The notes beneath the pieces are model-generated. The model was not told where the DNA came from. It did no database searches and worked only from the letters and a program-made list of their open reading frames with translations. Positions 20,116 to 30,283 of a stretch of DNA of 64,000 nt are shown here, one piece after another (positions within the stretch are counted from its first letter, which is position 1; each line of letters starts with the position of its first letter). Source of the DNA: Ariolimax columbianus (taxonomy: Eukaryota > Mollusca > Gastropoda > Stylommatophora > Arionidae); the NCBI GenBank assembly GCA_036924085.1, contig JAVGWX010000004.1, positions 39,096,293 through 39,160,292 of the forward strand. Reading direction: 5' to 3'. The position numbers were made by a program, and so were the translations under genes.

Positions 20116-20616
20116 AACAACGCTTTTTATAAATGTTTAATCAAAACTTGTCAATCTTTAGGGAGATAAAGAACAACAACTTTGAAAAGTTGACTTGATC
20201 ACAACACAATTCAGTTGGGTCCACCTTCAATAAATGAGGATCGTAGAGACAGCTATTTATATACAAACACCAAGTGCCGAGAACGTTCGATAAATAACTA
20301 GCTAGAACTAGAACAATCCAGTCACTATTCTCACATTGATGCGCTGAACCAACTTTCAGCGCCGTCATTATTATAATATACCGATCATGCACTCATCAGA
20401 CTCAGCGCAGCGGGGACCATGGTGTTCATCCCCACCTCTGTTCATCAGGCTGATATAACAGCATGTTTCCGAATGCATGTCGTGTACTTGAGGTTGAGCT
20501 TTGGTCAGTGTGTTCGCACGGCCTTGCCATTCAGTTTGGAACCTCTCTTGAGAGGTGTAATCAAGAGTACGTTCCCCTTCCTCATTTACATCTAATCTTG
20601 CTTAGATGCTTTTTCG
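20116..20616. other. No recognisable feature (intron 1)
   Basis: Intron sequence without a repeat or exon that I can identify. Confidence 0.4.
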
Positions 20617-20750
20617 TGGTATGCTTGGAATACTTGGAATTCTGGTACTCAAACAGGCATGTTAATGTCTGTTGTCAGGTAGCCGAAGGCTTCGACTATA
20701 CGAAGTAAGAATTTTAAAACCACCTGCGGCTTACTAGGCCTGGGGGAAAG
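20617..20750 (+). repeat. Inverted-repeat arm in intron 1
   Basis: About 115 bp (TTAATGTCTGTTGTCAGGTA, then CCTGCGGCTTACTAGGCC) recur in reverse complement at 23428-23545 in intron 2, roughly 80 percent alike. Exon 2 lies between the arms. The repeat family is unknown to me. Confidence 0.75.
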
Positions 20751-21754
20751 TACAAAAAATAATTTTGTGGTACGGCCAATTGAAAAGAATATGTCCACTG
20801 TCCAAACATGTTGAAGACGACTTAATAGGACTGTGCTTGGAGCTGGCAACCCCTTGATGTAAAACAAAACATTGGGCAATGTGGCCAAGGAGTTTTGAGC
20901 TTGGGTTACAATCCCAACGTACCAGATTCAAATAACGAGGTTCTCACTTTGACAAACCGTGGGTTTTTTCTTGGCTTGATCACTTTTCTCAGTCGACCCA
21001 GCTGTAATTGGATGCCTGAAGAATTGTAGGGAAAATTGTGGAGCTGTCGCGGGAGCTCAGAGTTCGTGGAATGTTGTTGCCACTTTCAAAACAATAGGGC
21101 CTAAACACACATTTTCCATTTTCAATCCGTACAAGTTTGGCGTGGACCAACGAGTGACACAGACAAAGGATGAAATAGGCTAAGCGATTCAGAGCATTAA
21201 TACTTGTCAGTAGATTTTCGTCGGAATAGCAAATGTTTCTTCGTCGAAACGTCGATATGTGCTGTTAAGAATAAGTAAGAACTGTTAGATTTGCAAAGCA
21301 AACGATCGATATCTCCGTTTTCAGCAAGATCTGCTGATCGTCTCTCAACAGACTCGTCTCGGGGTTCATTTGGTTCTCGATTGGGGCAATAGTTCCCTTC
21401 TCAGAAGATATGCGTCAATGGAAGATTGTGATCAGGGCTGTCAACCTAACTAGCATAAAACGATAGCCAATAAAACCACAGTACAAACACATGGATTCAA
21501 GAGCATCTGCATAGGATAAATCCAGATGTAGCGTTGGACCTATGCTCTGGCAATTATAGTGACGGACTAAATAACAGTAATAATTACCGGAGGACCCGTC
21601 CTTCAGCAACGTTTATATATATATAACCAAATAAATACGTAGCTTATCCTCTGCAGAATATCGCTCTTACAACTGCCAACCTATTTGATTGTTACAAGTT
21701 TCTTGGCAAGTGTGCAGTACGGCAGTTTGCCATTACTTTCCGTACGTGGAGGAG
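20751..21754. other. No recognisable feature (intron 1)
   Basis: Intron sequence with no exon-like, tRNA-like or tandem structure that I can support. A short TA run lies at 21614-21625. Confidence 0.4.
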
Positions 21755-21866
21755 CGATCATACCAAACAGAAAAAGTGCCTGACAAACTGGACACGGTGG
21801 GATTCGTACCTAATGCTCAGGGATTGTAGAAAGGGTGTTTTACCTCTAGGCCACGCTGCCTACATA
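21755..21866 (-). mobile_element. tRNA-derived SINE family F4, copy 2
   Basis: The minus strand has GTGGCCTAGAGGTAAAAC (A box) and GGTACGAATCCCACC (B box), like the head at 11664. Confidence 0.6.
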
Positions 21867-21950
21867 TGTATATATTCATTCTCGGATGCACGCACTCCTT
21901 AACAGAGGCAAAAACCCGTTGAGTAGAAACATGGATTTCAAACAAAGCTC

Positions 21951-22312
21951 AGGATCAAGATACTGAGCAGCGCATGAGCTGCAGTGGTCAGCGACCCATA
22001 GCTGACTGCTATCGTCAGGGCCAGCGAACCAGAGCTGCCAAGACCCTTCTACATCTCCACGCGGTGATCCTGGATAACAGGCTGCAGCAGGGGAGACTGG
22101 CTAAAAAGACGGGATCGAAGAAGGAAAGTTAACCGGTACTAAAAAATGCTTGCTGAAGTCGGATGTGTTGGACCGAAAGGTGCAAATATCGCAGTCAAGC
22201 TGTAAACTAGACTCAACGCATTTCGTTCTCTGGACTACATTCTGCTTCTTAAGCGCTTTCAGGGTTTGGTATTGGGAGATTGAGAACGAACGAAGCTAAG
22301 CCAAGCCAAACA
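21951..22312 (+). mobile_element. SINE family F1, copy 3, in intron 1
   Basis: Full-length copy from GGATCAAGATACTGAG to the AAGCCAAGCC tail. It lies ~200 bp upstream of exon 2 of the myomodulin-like gene. Confidence 0.88.
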
Positions 22313-22516
22313 AAACTCTATAATCTATATACAACACTCTATATATAATACATAAACAAAATTATGAATATATGGTACTCTCAGACTTCAGAGAAGAAGA
22401 AACAGTTGATTCCATATCTTGAAGGTTTGAAATCTTTATATAATACTGTTACTTGGTGTGAATATTTCTTTAAATTATTCGAATATTATTCTGTGACTAA
22501 TTTCCTTTTCTAAAAG

Positions 22517-22631
22517 GCAACATTTTGGCCAATGTAGACCAACCTGCAGATGATAAGTCCAGAGATAACGCTGACAACAACAGGGAATGGAGATTGGGAA
22601 GGGGGCTTCAGATGTTGAGACTTGGCAAACG
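22517..22631 (+). CDS. MMG2: Myomodulin-like precursor, exon 2 (myomodulin peptide)
   Basis: Starts after TTTTCTAAAAG and ends ...AAACG|GTAAGA. It completes the signal peptide (NILANVDQ), adds an acidic spacer, and encodes RGLQMLRLGKR: the heptapeptide GLQMLRL, a glycine amide donor and a dibasic KR site. The second base pair of the KR arginine codon is at the exon end, so correct splicing to exon 3 is needed to make the processing site. Monobasic or dibasic cleavage on the left (LGR|GLQ) is plausible. GLQMLRL-amide is a known Aplysia myomodulin acting on muscle and feeding circuits. Confidence 0.9.
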
Positions 22632-22685
22632 GTAAGAGAAATAACTTGTCAACCTTTTTTTTTTCCTGTTATCAATATATTTGCT

Positions 22686-23350
22686 CAACGTATACTGTAA
22701 TACCCAATCCTGGTGTTCAATCAGGCATGTTATGTGTCCTTTGCCAGGCAGCTAAAATGTCGCATAAACTTATCTCTGTTTTTGTCTGTACCATGCAGGA
22801 CCAAGGTTTTTTCGCAGGCCATCTCTCTATCTCATTGGTGGACGTCCGAGGCGACGAGTAAGGGTGTAGGGCCACCTTGACGTCACTTTACGTGTCCTTT
22901 TATTGTCCCTTTATTGTCAGGCATGCGTACCACCTGGCCTGCCCACCTGTACTTTCTTATCAACGCCGTATCTACGTCATTGAAGCAGGTTTGATTCCTG
23001 ATGGCGGTGTTACTGATGTGGTCTCGTAGTGAAAGTGACAGTATTCTACGCTCCATTTCTTGTTGCGTAGCATGGAGCCGTGCCAAGTCAAATTTTCGAA
23101 AGTTCCACAGCTCGTAGCCATATACCATGGCTGGAATGACCAGAATGTTGAATGTGTGAGCTCTCGCTTTGTTGTTTTTCATTTGTTGAAGTACTGTCTT
23201 GATGTGGTTGAAGCTCAACCACATCTCTGCTATCCTTCGTCAGATCTCTTTATGCATGTCGTGGAAGTTCGACATTTGTTGGCCCAAGTAGATGTTTTTG
23301 ACGGAATCAGTTCTAAATTTACCTTATTTGCAACATATTTGTTGTAGGCG
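22686..23350 (-). mobile_element. RTE-like non-LTR retrotransposon, 3' part, in intron 2
   Basis: Minus-strand frames contain MWLSFNHIKTVLQQMKNN, LVIPAMVYGYELWNF, MERRILSLSLRDHISN and YRWAGQVVRMPDNK, the thumb and C-terminal domain of RTE-like reverse transcriptases, with frameshifts upstream. The palm and endonuclease are absent (5' truncation). Confidence 0.8.
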
Positions 23351-23411
23351 GCCGCTGCCCGGACAGAGTTTAAAATTTGTAGTTAAAAATCTACCCAAAT
23401 TATTTCTACCT

Positions 23412-23429
23412 CCCCCCCCCCCCCCCCCC
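23412..23429. repeat. Poly-C run
   Basis: Eighteen consecutive C residues. Similar runs occur at 38502-38519 and 55113-55135. Confidence 0.95.
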
Positions 23430-23545
23430 AGGTCTAGTAAGCCGCAGGACGTTTAAAATACTTACTACGGATAGTCTTCGGCTACCTGACAACAGACATT
23501 AACGAAATGTCTGTTTGAATACCATGATTCCAAGAAGCGACATAC
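23428..23545 (-). repeat. Inverted-repeat arm in intron 2
   Basis: Reverse complement of 20617-20750 with about 80 percent identity by eye. Together the arms bracket exon 2. Confidence 0.75.
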
Positions 23546-23943
23546 TCTTTCATTTCTAAAATATTTTGCATTATTGACATTCAATTATTAATATTTTCTT
23601 GACCAACGACATATTAGGGGTGATGTGTTAGGGGTGACGACTGTCGCCTTTATTTTCCAGACTTGTTTTGGTACCAAATGTTTTCAATGAGGCGACCCCG
23701 TAGTCGTTTGCGATCAAAAAAATATCCTGCAGAAATTGAATATTGAACCAGCATTGCTCTGCTAGGAAGTTACTGCACTAACTACTGCGTTATCGCGGTT
23801 TTGCTATATGGTTTAGTAACATGGCATATGACTAAGGGTTTCCCGCCGACATTGTAGTCCTTCCCCAGTAGATCTTTTAGACACATACTTCGCATCAGAC
23901 GGTCAAATAGAATAGGAAACAAAGGTCTGTGGCAAAAAGTAGA

Positions 23944-24985
23944 GCTTGAGACAAACATGCAGAAGACACGTGGACAGATCATGAGACAAACATACAGGAG
24001 ACACGTGGACAGATCATGAGACAAACATACAGGAGACACGTGGACAGATCATGAGACAAACATACAAGAGACACGCGGACAGATCATGAGACAAACATAC
24101 AGGAGACACGTGGACAGATCATGAGACAAACATACAGGAGACACGTGGACATATCATGAGACAAACATACAAGAGACACGTGGACAGATCATGAGACAAA
24201 CATACAGGAGACACGTGGACAGATCATGAGACAAACATACAGGAGACACGTGGACAGATCATGAGACAAACATACAGGAGACACGTGGACAGAGCTTGAG
24301 ACAAACATACAGGAGACGGACAGATCATGAGACAAACATACAGGAGACACGTGGACAGATCATGAGACAAACATACAGGAGACATGTTGACAGATCATGA
24401 GACAAACATACAGGAGACACGTGGACAGATCATGAGACAAACATACAGGAGACACGTGGACAGATCATGAGACAAACATACAGGAGACACGTGGACAGAG
24501 CTTGAGACAAACATACAGGAGACGGACAGATCATGAGACAAACATACAGGAGACACGTGGACAGATCATGAGACAAACATACAGGAGACATGTTGACAGA
24601 GCATGAGACAAACATACAGGAGACGGACAGAGCTTGAGACAAACATACAGGAGACACGTGGACAGATCATGAGACAAACATACAGGAGACACGTGGACAG
24701 ATCATGAGACAAACATACAGGAGACACGTGGACAGAGCATGAGACAAACATACAGGAGACACGTGGACAGAGCATGAGACAAACATACAGGAGACACGTG
24801 GACAGATCATGAGACAAACATACAGGAGACACGTGGACAGAGCATGAGACAAACATACAGGAGACACGTGGACAGATCATGAGACAAACATACAGGAGAC
24901 ACGTGGACAGAGCATGAGACAAACATACAGGAGACACGTGGACAGAGCTTGAGCCAAACATACAGGAGACACGCGAATACGCTTG
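23944..24985. repeat. 35-bp minisatellite in intron 2
   Basis: About 29 direct units of GAGACAAACATACAGGAGAC + ACGTGGACAGATCAT. Variants have GAGCTTGAG or GAGCATGAG in place of GATCATGAG, and some units lack four bases (GGAGACGGACAG). No spacers. Since 35 is not a multiple of three, the minus strand is read in three frames in turn and all are stop-free. Confidence 0.97.
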
Positions 24986-25505
24986 AGCCGATGATACAAG
25001 ACGGAAGGTCCTGGCGTATAGTTGTTGAAGACCCGTGCTCCTTAGGTAGATGAATGGTTTTGATTCATTGATCCATACCTCTGCATGAGCCTGGAACTCC
25101 AGACATCATAGCTTATGAACAAAACAGAAGACCATAATGTATCCTTGGTTTTGGACACTGTCATCTAAATGGTCGTTCTGAACTAGTCCGTACCTTCGCC
25201 TGGTTGGTTGAAGGTTAGCCAGTTCGTCCGTAACCTGTCCATTCTAGGTAACACTACAACAGTATGGAGCAGCGGACACACAGATGGCTGACGAAATTAG
25301 AATACTTCACATCACTCCCCCACCACCCATCCCACCCCAAAACACACACATACATAACGACATATATTGATATGCATATATTCCATCTGTTCATGAGCAT
25401 TAATATGGGTCAAGGCTTGTGTTCTATCACTGATTATCGCCATGTTGACACGCGTTTCCTCTCACCCAACAAATAATCATGTGTCTGAACAAATGGATGT
25501 TTTAG

Positions 25506-25688
25506 GTCGGCTAATCTAGAGTCAGGGAGATTTGGGCGTCGAATTCGTTCAGTAGATGGCCAAGATAGCCCACGCCTATCTACCAGTGAGATTCAAGCTG
25601 TGCTAGACTCTATCTTCTCAGAACCACGAGATGAGTCTAGACGGCAACCCCCACTGCCCAGGTATGGACGTGACAGCAGTATCAACAG
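25506..25688 (+). CDS. MMG2: Myomodulin-like precursor, exon 3
   Basis: Begins after GATGTTTTAG and ends ATCAACAG|GTAAGA. It encodes residues 58-117. SANLESGRFGRR could yield SANLESGRF-amide. A spacer with a likely helix (STSEIQAVLDSIF) follows, then RRQPPLPRYGRD, where RR and GR would release QPPLPRY-amide, possibly with an N-terminal pyroglutamate. The frame is open across all 183 bases only in the phase dictated by exon 2, strong support for a real exon. I do not recognise these peptides with certainty. From memory they belong with the non-myomodulin peptides of the second Aplysia gene. Confidence 0.87.
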
Positions 25689-25986
25689 GTAAGACTAGTT
25701 TTGACATTTAAAAAGCATATATTTGATGCAATTTGCTTTATTTACATTAATGTCTGTAAGTGTATATGTGAGTGCGTATTTGTGTGTGAGTGTATGTACG
25801 TAGGTACGTACGAGGCGTGTTGAAATGTAACCGGGCCCATTGGCTTTATTACAAACAAATGAAAGTGACAGCATCTGATGTGACAGAATTAAATATAGCA
25901 ATTGTTATGAAGGAAACATGCCACAGGTTTAGTTAGAAAAAGTCGACAAAAGCATTCAGACACACATCCCACTGCTTAGACGGTGG

Positions 25987-26322
25987 TTATCCGAAAAAAA
26001 ATGACTTTGGTTGCTCTTTGAACCACTTAGTCACCGAGGCCATGGCGTCTGCATCGGAGTCGAATCGTTGTCCCTTCAGACATTCTTTTAAGAGTCCGAA
26101 CAAATGGAAGTCACAATGGGACTTATCGGGGCTATATGATGGGTGTGGCAGTACGTCCCATCTTTTCTGTGCTAACGCTTTCTGAACAATGTTCGCGACA
26201 TGTGGACACGCATTGTCGTGCAACAGAATCACACCACGCGAAAACATGCCGGGTCGTTTATTCTTTATTTCTGTATGCAGCTTGTTTATTGTGTAATTGT
26301 AGCGGATGGCATTGATGTTCAC
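25987..26322 (-). pseudogene. mariner family 2 transposase, C-terminal part
   Basis: Contains VILLHDNACPHVAN (second catalytic aspartate), PHPSYSPDKSHCDFHLFG (third catalytic aspartate region) and the final EQPKSFFFG end. The aspartates remain but the frame upstream is broken. Confidence 0.85.
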
Positions 26323-26599
26323 GCCAGGCCATTTAAACTACCTCATGGTAAATAAAACGCTGTCAGCATAACCTTACCAGCGGAAATGTGTGACTTGATT
26401 TTTTTTGTTACGGTGATCCGGGATGTTTCCATTGCAGGCTAGCAGTTTTGCTGCTCAGCTCAGAGTGATGGCATTACGATTCATCACCTGCCAATATGTA
26501 CAAAAGAAAAGAATCACTCTCCTCTTCGTATTGCAGCAAGTGGTTCAAACTCCATCCCATGCGATCTTCCTTATGGTGGTTGGTCAGCAACCGAGGTAT

Positions 26600-26977
26600 C
26601 TATTGTGAATACACCTTCCGATACTTCAGTTTTTGGCTAACCACCATTTGAATTGTCCCTAGCGACACAGCTAATTCCTCTACTAGCGAACGTAAGATCC
26701 GGCGACGGTCCATCAGAATTGCTGCATCAATTTTGGTGATGGCATCTTCTGACGCAGCAGTATGCACATGACCTGGTCTCGGAAGATCTTTCGTTAACTC
26801 ACGTCCTTTTTTAAACATCGTTGTCCAATTCTTCACTGTTGTCTTCGACACACTTTTGTCACCACACACTGCCTTCATTCTGCAATGAATGTCAACTGGT
26901 CGACATCCTTCAGCTGTTAGAAACCAAATCACCGCTCGTTGATCAACTCTGAACGGATTCCGCATCACACTCGCCAT
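26600..26977 (-). pseudogene. mariner family 2 transposase, N-terminal part
   Basis: A 125-residue frame with the two helix-turn-helix units of mariner DNA-binding domains (SVSKTTVKNWTTMFKKGR and VEELAVSLGTIQMVVSQKL), joined by the GRP-like linker LPRPGH. It reads into broken sequence toward the catalytic core. Confidence 0.85.
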
Positions 26978-27142
26978 GTTTTTAACGGTCTGCTGAGGAA
27001 ACTATGCGTCGGAAGGTAATGACATTTTGCAAACTTGACGGTTGGTATGTGCTGTTTACATCAGAAGGGATATCATCATGCGCATCATACGTACATTCCC
27101 TTGGTGCAGTTCGGTCTGGTTTCATTCGAACACGCATCGTAT

Positions 27143-27146
<4 letters not shown>

Positions 27147-27222
<76 letters not shown>
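27147..27222. repeat. (TA)n microsatellite
   Basis: About 76 bp of TA repeats directly beside the right end of the mariner, possibly grown from its TA target. Confidence 0.97.
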
Positions 27223-27226
<4 letters not shown>

Positions 27227-27633
27227 CAGATATCTCATTGCTGTATTCTTGTTTCATCTAACATTTATGTGTACAAATCTGCTCACATACATTCGAAACT
27301 AATCTCTTTTCCCGAGCGTATGAGTGGCAGATTAGTTCAAGCTTACGCTTATTCAATAATGAAACCGGATTTGCTTCACGGTAGCAACATGCTCAAGTCT
27401 ACCCAGCTGCAAGTTGGCAAGTTGGTACCTGCTGCATCGTTAAGAGAGGCAAGGCAGCAAGTAAGGGGAATGGTCACCCAACGACAAAAAAGCGGCGACC
27501 TCGGACATTGAAGCCTTTAACACTTCATTCCCGACAGCAGTGTCTGCTATGGGGGGCTACCATATCTTACCCATCTGTCTACCTTTTCCCATCTCAATGA
27601 TATTAAGTACTTTCATTCATCTGCTAACTTCAG

Positions 27634-27934
27634 GTTTCTTGTAGACGATAATACTGAAGACGGTTATTCCTTTGAGATCATCCCATCATCTAATACCAGA
27701 TCCTTCTTCAGGCCAGCACCTCGAGGCGGTCGTTACAAGAAGGCGTTTCCCATGGGAAGATTTGCATACGGGGATTACTTTTCGCAAGCTGGCGACAACC
27801 ATGCAAGATCCCTCGTGTTCCCAAGAATTGGACACATTATCGACCAACTGGCTATCCTGCAACCAACAGCTGTTCCCAGGCCAAGGTATGGACGAACTCA
27901 GAACGACGATTCAGATGACAGTGTCCAAAACTAA
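27634..27934 (+). CDS. MMG2: Myomodulin-like precursor, exon 4 (C-terminal peptides)
   Basis: Begins after CTGCTAACTTCAG and runs to TAA at 27932-27934, encoding residues 118-217. Candidate processed pieces: SFFRPAPRGGR (amidated SFFRPAPRG possible), the KK-flanked AFPMGR, FAYGDYFSQAGDNHAR, SLVFPRIGH, and AVPRPRYGR, where GR would leave an Arg-Tyr-amide as in exon 3. The tail is acidic (TQNDDSDDSVQN). SLVFPRIG and AFPMG faintly recall small cardioactive peptides (AFPRMG), a resemblance I do not treat as homology. No cysteines. Two AATAAA follow. Confidence 0.87.
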
Positions 27935-27942
27935 GCATCGTA

Positions 27943-28006
27943 AATAAATGACATTTTTAAAAATACGCCTGTCTAATGCGAAGTGTTTATATACAAAGTA
28001 AATAAA
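27943..28006 (+). terminator. Polyadenylation signals of the myomodulin-like gene
   Basis: AATAAA occurs at 27943-27948, 9 bases after the stop, and again at 28001-28006. The second leaves a more usual 3' untranslated length. Cleavage would be expected near 28015-28030. Confidence 0.65.
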
Positions 28007-28030
28007 AACAAGTTACATACAGTTAAACGC

Positions 28031-28664
28031 TTGTCTTTGTTTTCATACATACTTTCTGTTGGTTGAATTGATTTTGTCAATAATCATATTCCTCTTTCAT
28101 TTCATGGTCCCCATATTTAATCAGGAATTGTTTGTCAATGTCTGAGATGGTATCATATGCAATTTTCTTTACACCTGCTATTAAGGTTTTGTTGTCACTT
28201 GCTACCGACAGGACACTTTATCCAAGCTAATTCTACAGGATTTACGTGTGAATGGTACGTTGGTAATCTTAAACACATATGACCATCATGTTATCGGATT
28301 ATTTTGTCTATGTGAAACGTCTTTATCACGTGTATATTCTTTACAAATGGCAACCATTCAGGTTTGAGATGCATGTCCGTAGATTAAATGTGCGCAATCG
28401 CTGACCAAAGACCGAACATACAAGGAATGAAACTCGTTGTTGAGAGGCCACGTCAGAAATATGGAAGTGCCATCTTTGTCACACCAAATCTAGACATTGA
28501 CACAGCGTGGCAATCTTCCAAAGAAAATATAGAGATTCTCATAATTCAAAGTCGTGCACAGTGTCATCAATGTATAAACCTCCCAATGACGAGCTAGGTT
28601 TTGAAGAGCTTGAAAATTTCAGAACACGAAGTAACAAAATAGTTATTTTAACTGTTACAGCACA
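28031..28664. other. No recognisable feature downstream of the gene
   Basis: AT-rich flank without a supported element. Confidence 0.4.
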
Positions 28665-28676
28665 ACATGGGAATAT

Positions 28677-28926
28677 TTTTTTTTTTTTTGCCTTCGCCTT
28701 ATTTCTCTATTCCACATGGTGGTATGCGTTGCACTGTGGTTTTAATTTGCGCCTGTCGGTCCAGTGCATCCGACTTCAGCATGCATTTTATGTAAGGGCC
28801 TGCTTCCTCCTGCATTTTCTAAGGGTTTACTTCCCCGAGGTAACGGCCGGTGCTGTAATGGGGATCAAACCCAGCACCTTTGGATTGTGAGCCGTGTCAC
28901 TTAACCACTAGCCCACGTCGTCCCCG
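28677..28926 (-). mobile_element. tRNA-derived SINE family F2, copy a
   Basis: The minus strand starts with a tRNA-like head: A box GTGGGCTAGTGGTTAAGTG and B box GGGTTTGATCCCC. Then the body (GGAAGTAAACCC..., GCTGAAGTCGGATGCACTGG) and a poly-A tail. The duplication ACATGG(G/G)(A/G)ATAT is at 28665-28676 and 28927-28938, one mismatch. Confidence 0.88.
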
Positions 28927-28938
28927 ACATGGGGATAT

Positions 28939-29780
28939 AATAAGACGGACACCGATGGGGAAAAACTGGAGGACTGGACAGAGCAGGCTAGACTACAACT
29001 CGTGCAGGACCCAAAGCTACCAGCATCCTTTAACAGTGGCAGATGGCAAAGTGGGTACAACCCTGACAACCTGTTAGTTATACAATAATACATCAAGTGA
29101 CAAAAGGCATAGAGTAACTTATACCATAAACACAGCACAGGCCCATCTCGTACAGCCTCATAGCAGTAGTCAAACCGGAAAATGTAGCTTTCAAAAGACG
29201 GTTCAACTTTAAACAAGCAAAATGGGATCCATTGGCGTATGAATTAGACAAAGAGGGACCATAAAACTGGGACCATAAAATATGATGCTTTCATAGCGCT
29301 AACAAAATTAATCTTCAGACGCTATATACTAAAAGGCTGTAGAACCGAGTACATCCTGGCCTTAATGAAGACTCGAAGGCAATGTATGATAAATATTAAC
29401 TATTATTTGAAAGTGATATATTCGATTAAGAAACCATACCGACTGGGAAAGACCTCCTCTATGCCATATCAGACTCCAAAATAGAAAAGTGGTGTCGTCT
29501 TGTAGAAGACTTGGACATGAAAAAAAAGCATTCCTATAGGGATAACGCAAGTTACCCCCCAAAAGAGCCAACCAATTATTGATGAATGGGAAAATCAATC
29601 ACAAAGCTGAGCAAACATTGATTCAATGTCAATGTGAGAATGAGAGCAACACAATGGGCACACCGTTCTCCATAGAGGAATTAAATCATGCAATAAATCA
29701 AATGAAAAACAATAAAGCAGCAGGTCCCAATTAACTGAGGACAGAACAAGTCAAAAAAATTCTTCCTGGTGTTCTCCTGT
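28939..29780 (+). pseudogene. Non-LTR retrotransposon, endonuclease end to RT start
   Basis: Broken plus-strand frames give DWTEQARLQLVQDPK, GRWQSGYNPDN (end of an APE endonuclease), KDGSTLNKQNGIHW, KYDAFIALTKLIFRRYI and RGCRTEYI-like linker motifs, then SIEELNHAINQMKNNKAAGP, the entry of the RT fingers. Many stops. The palm is missing. Confidence 0.72.
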
Positions 29781-30283
29781 AGAAGTCTGCATGAACAATG
29801 TGGGCTGGTTGTATTCTCACAATGGGATCAAACCAATTTATTCTCTGTTGCTCAATGTAGTCTAGGCAGGGAATTGTTCCAACCTTCTTCCGATGTTTGT
29901 GATTCTGTAACTTATGGTGTTGTTAGTGACCTTTCATTGGCACCACATTTTGCAGGTGGCTAACTTTCGTTCCTGGGCCTTATTCAATGCCCATGTCTGA
30001 AACTGGTAGCACAGGTTTGGGATGAAGATGCTATTTATCATCTGCTTTTTTGCTTGGAGGAAAATCTTGGCATGTCTAAGTAGTGGAGACAGCTGGTAGG
30101 TGAATTTTCCCTCTGCACTCTATCTCTTTATCGAGTCTGCCATCCTCAGTAAAAACAGTTTCCAAATACGTATATTCTTGTACCTGCTTAATTTTGTTTC
30201 ATTCACATGAATATCTATATGCATTGTCTCTGTTTTTTAAATGTAATTTTGATGCAATTGGTGATAATTGAATTGAAAATTCG
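29781..30283 (-). pseudogene. Non-LTR reverse transcriptase, C-terminal relic
   Basis: The minus strand contains NKIKQVQEYTYLETVFTEDG, RLDKEIECRGKI and GTIPCLDYIEQQRINWFDPI, the thumb and tail of an RTE-like or related RT, with stops. It ends where copy A of the RNase H-bearing element begins. Confidence 0.7.

Larger units (their letters stand above)
25811..27139 (-). mobile_element. mariner transposon fossil (family 2), full length, in intron 3
   Basis: Bounded by TA at 25809-25810 and 27140-27141, with imperfect inverted ends (CGAGGCGTGTTGAAATG on the left; the right reads TTTCATTCGAACACGCATCG). The minus strand encodes an N-terminal helix-turn-helix region (MRNPFRVDQRAVIWFLTAEG), a decayed middle with AGDES and QWKHPGSPVTKK, and a C-terminal part with HDNACPHVA and KSHCDFHLFGLLKECLKG. 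Stops in the middle make it inactive. Confidence 0.87.
17145..28015 (+). other. MMG2: Myomodulin-family neuropeptide gene, whole transcription unit
   Basis: Four coding exons (17224-17278, 22517-22631, 25506-25688, 27634-27934) with consensus splice sites and introns of 5.2, 2.9 and 1.9 kb. Phases are 1, 2 and 2 and match at every junction. The 217-residue product has a signal peptide, a single GLQMLRLGKR and several other candidate peptides with amidation sites. GLQMLRL-amide is a known Aplysia myomodulin. From memory, a precursor with one myomodulin plus unrelated peptides corresponds to Aplysia myomodulin gene 2. The classical gene carries many MLRL repeats, so the single copy argues for the second gene. 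Transposon relics fill all three introns, but the exons are intact. Confidence 0.85.

Noticed and set aside
23944..24985. CRISPR-like regular repeats
   Set aside because: The 35-bp units are contiguous with no unique spacers, in an animal intron. It is a minisatellite.
27634..27934. NPY/NPF, luqin/RYamide or small cardioactive peptide precursor
   Set aside because: RPRYGR and AFPMGR resemble those families superficially, but there is no NPY-length helix or paired cysteines, and the upstream exon carries an exact GLQMLRLGKR. A myomodulin-type precursor explains the whole gene better.
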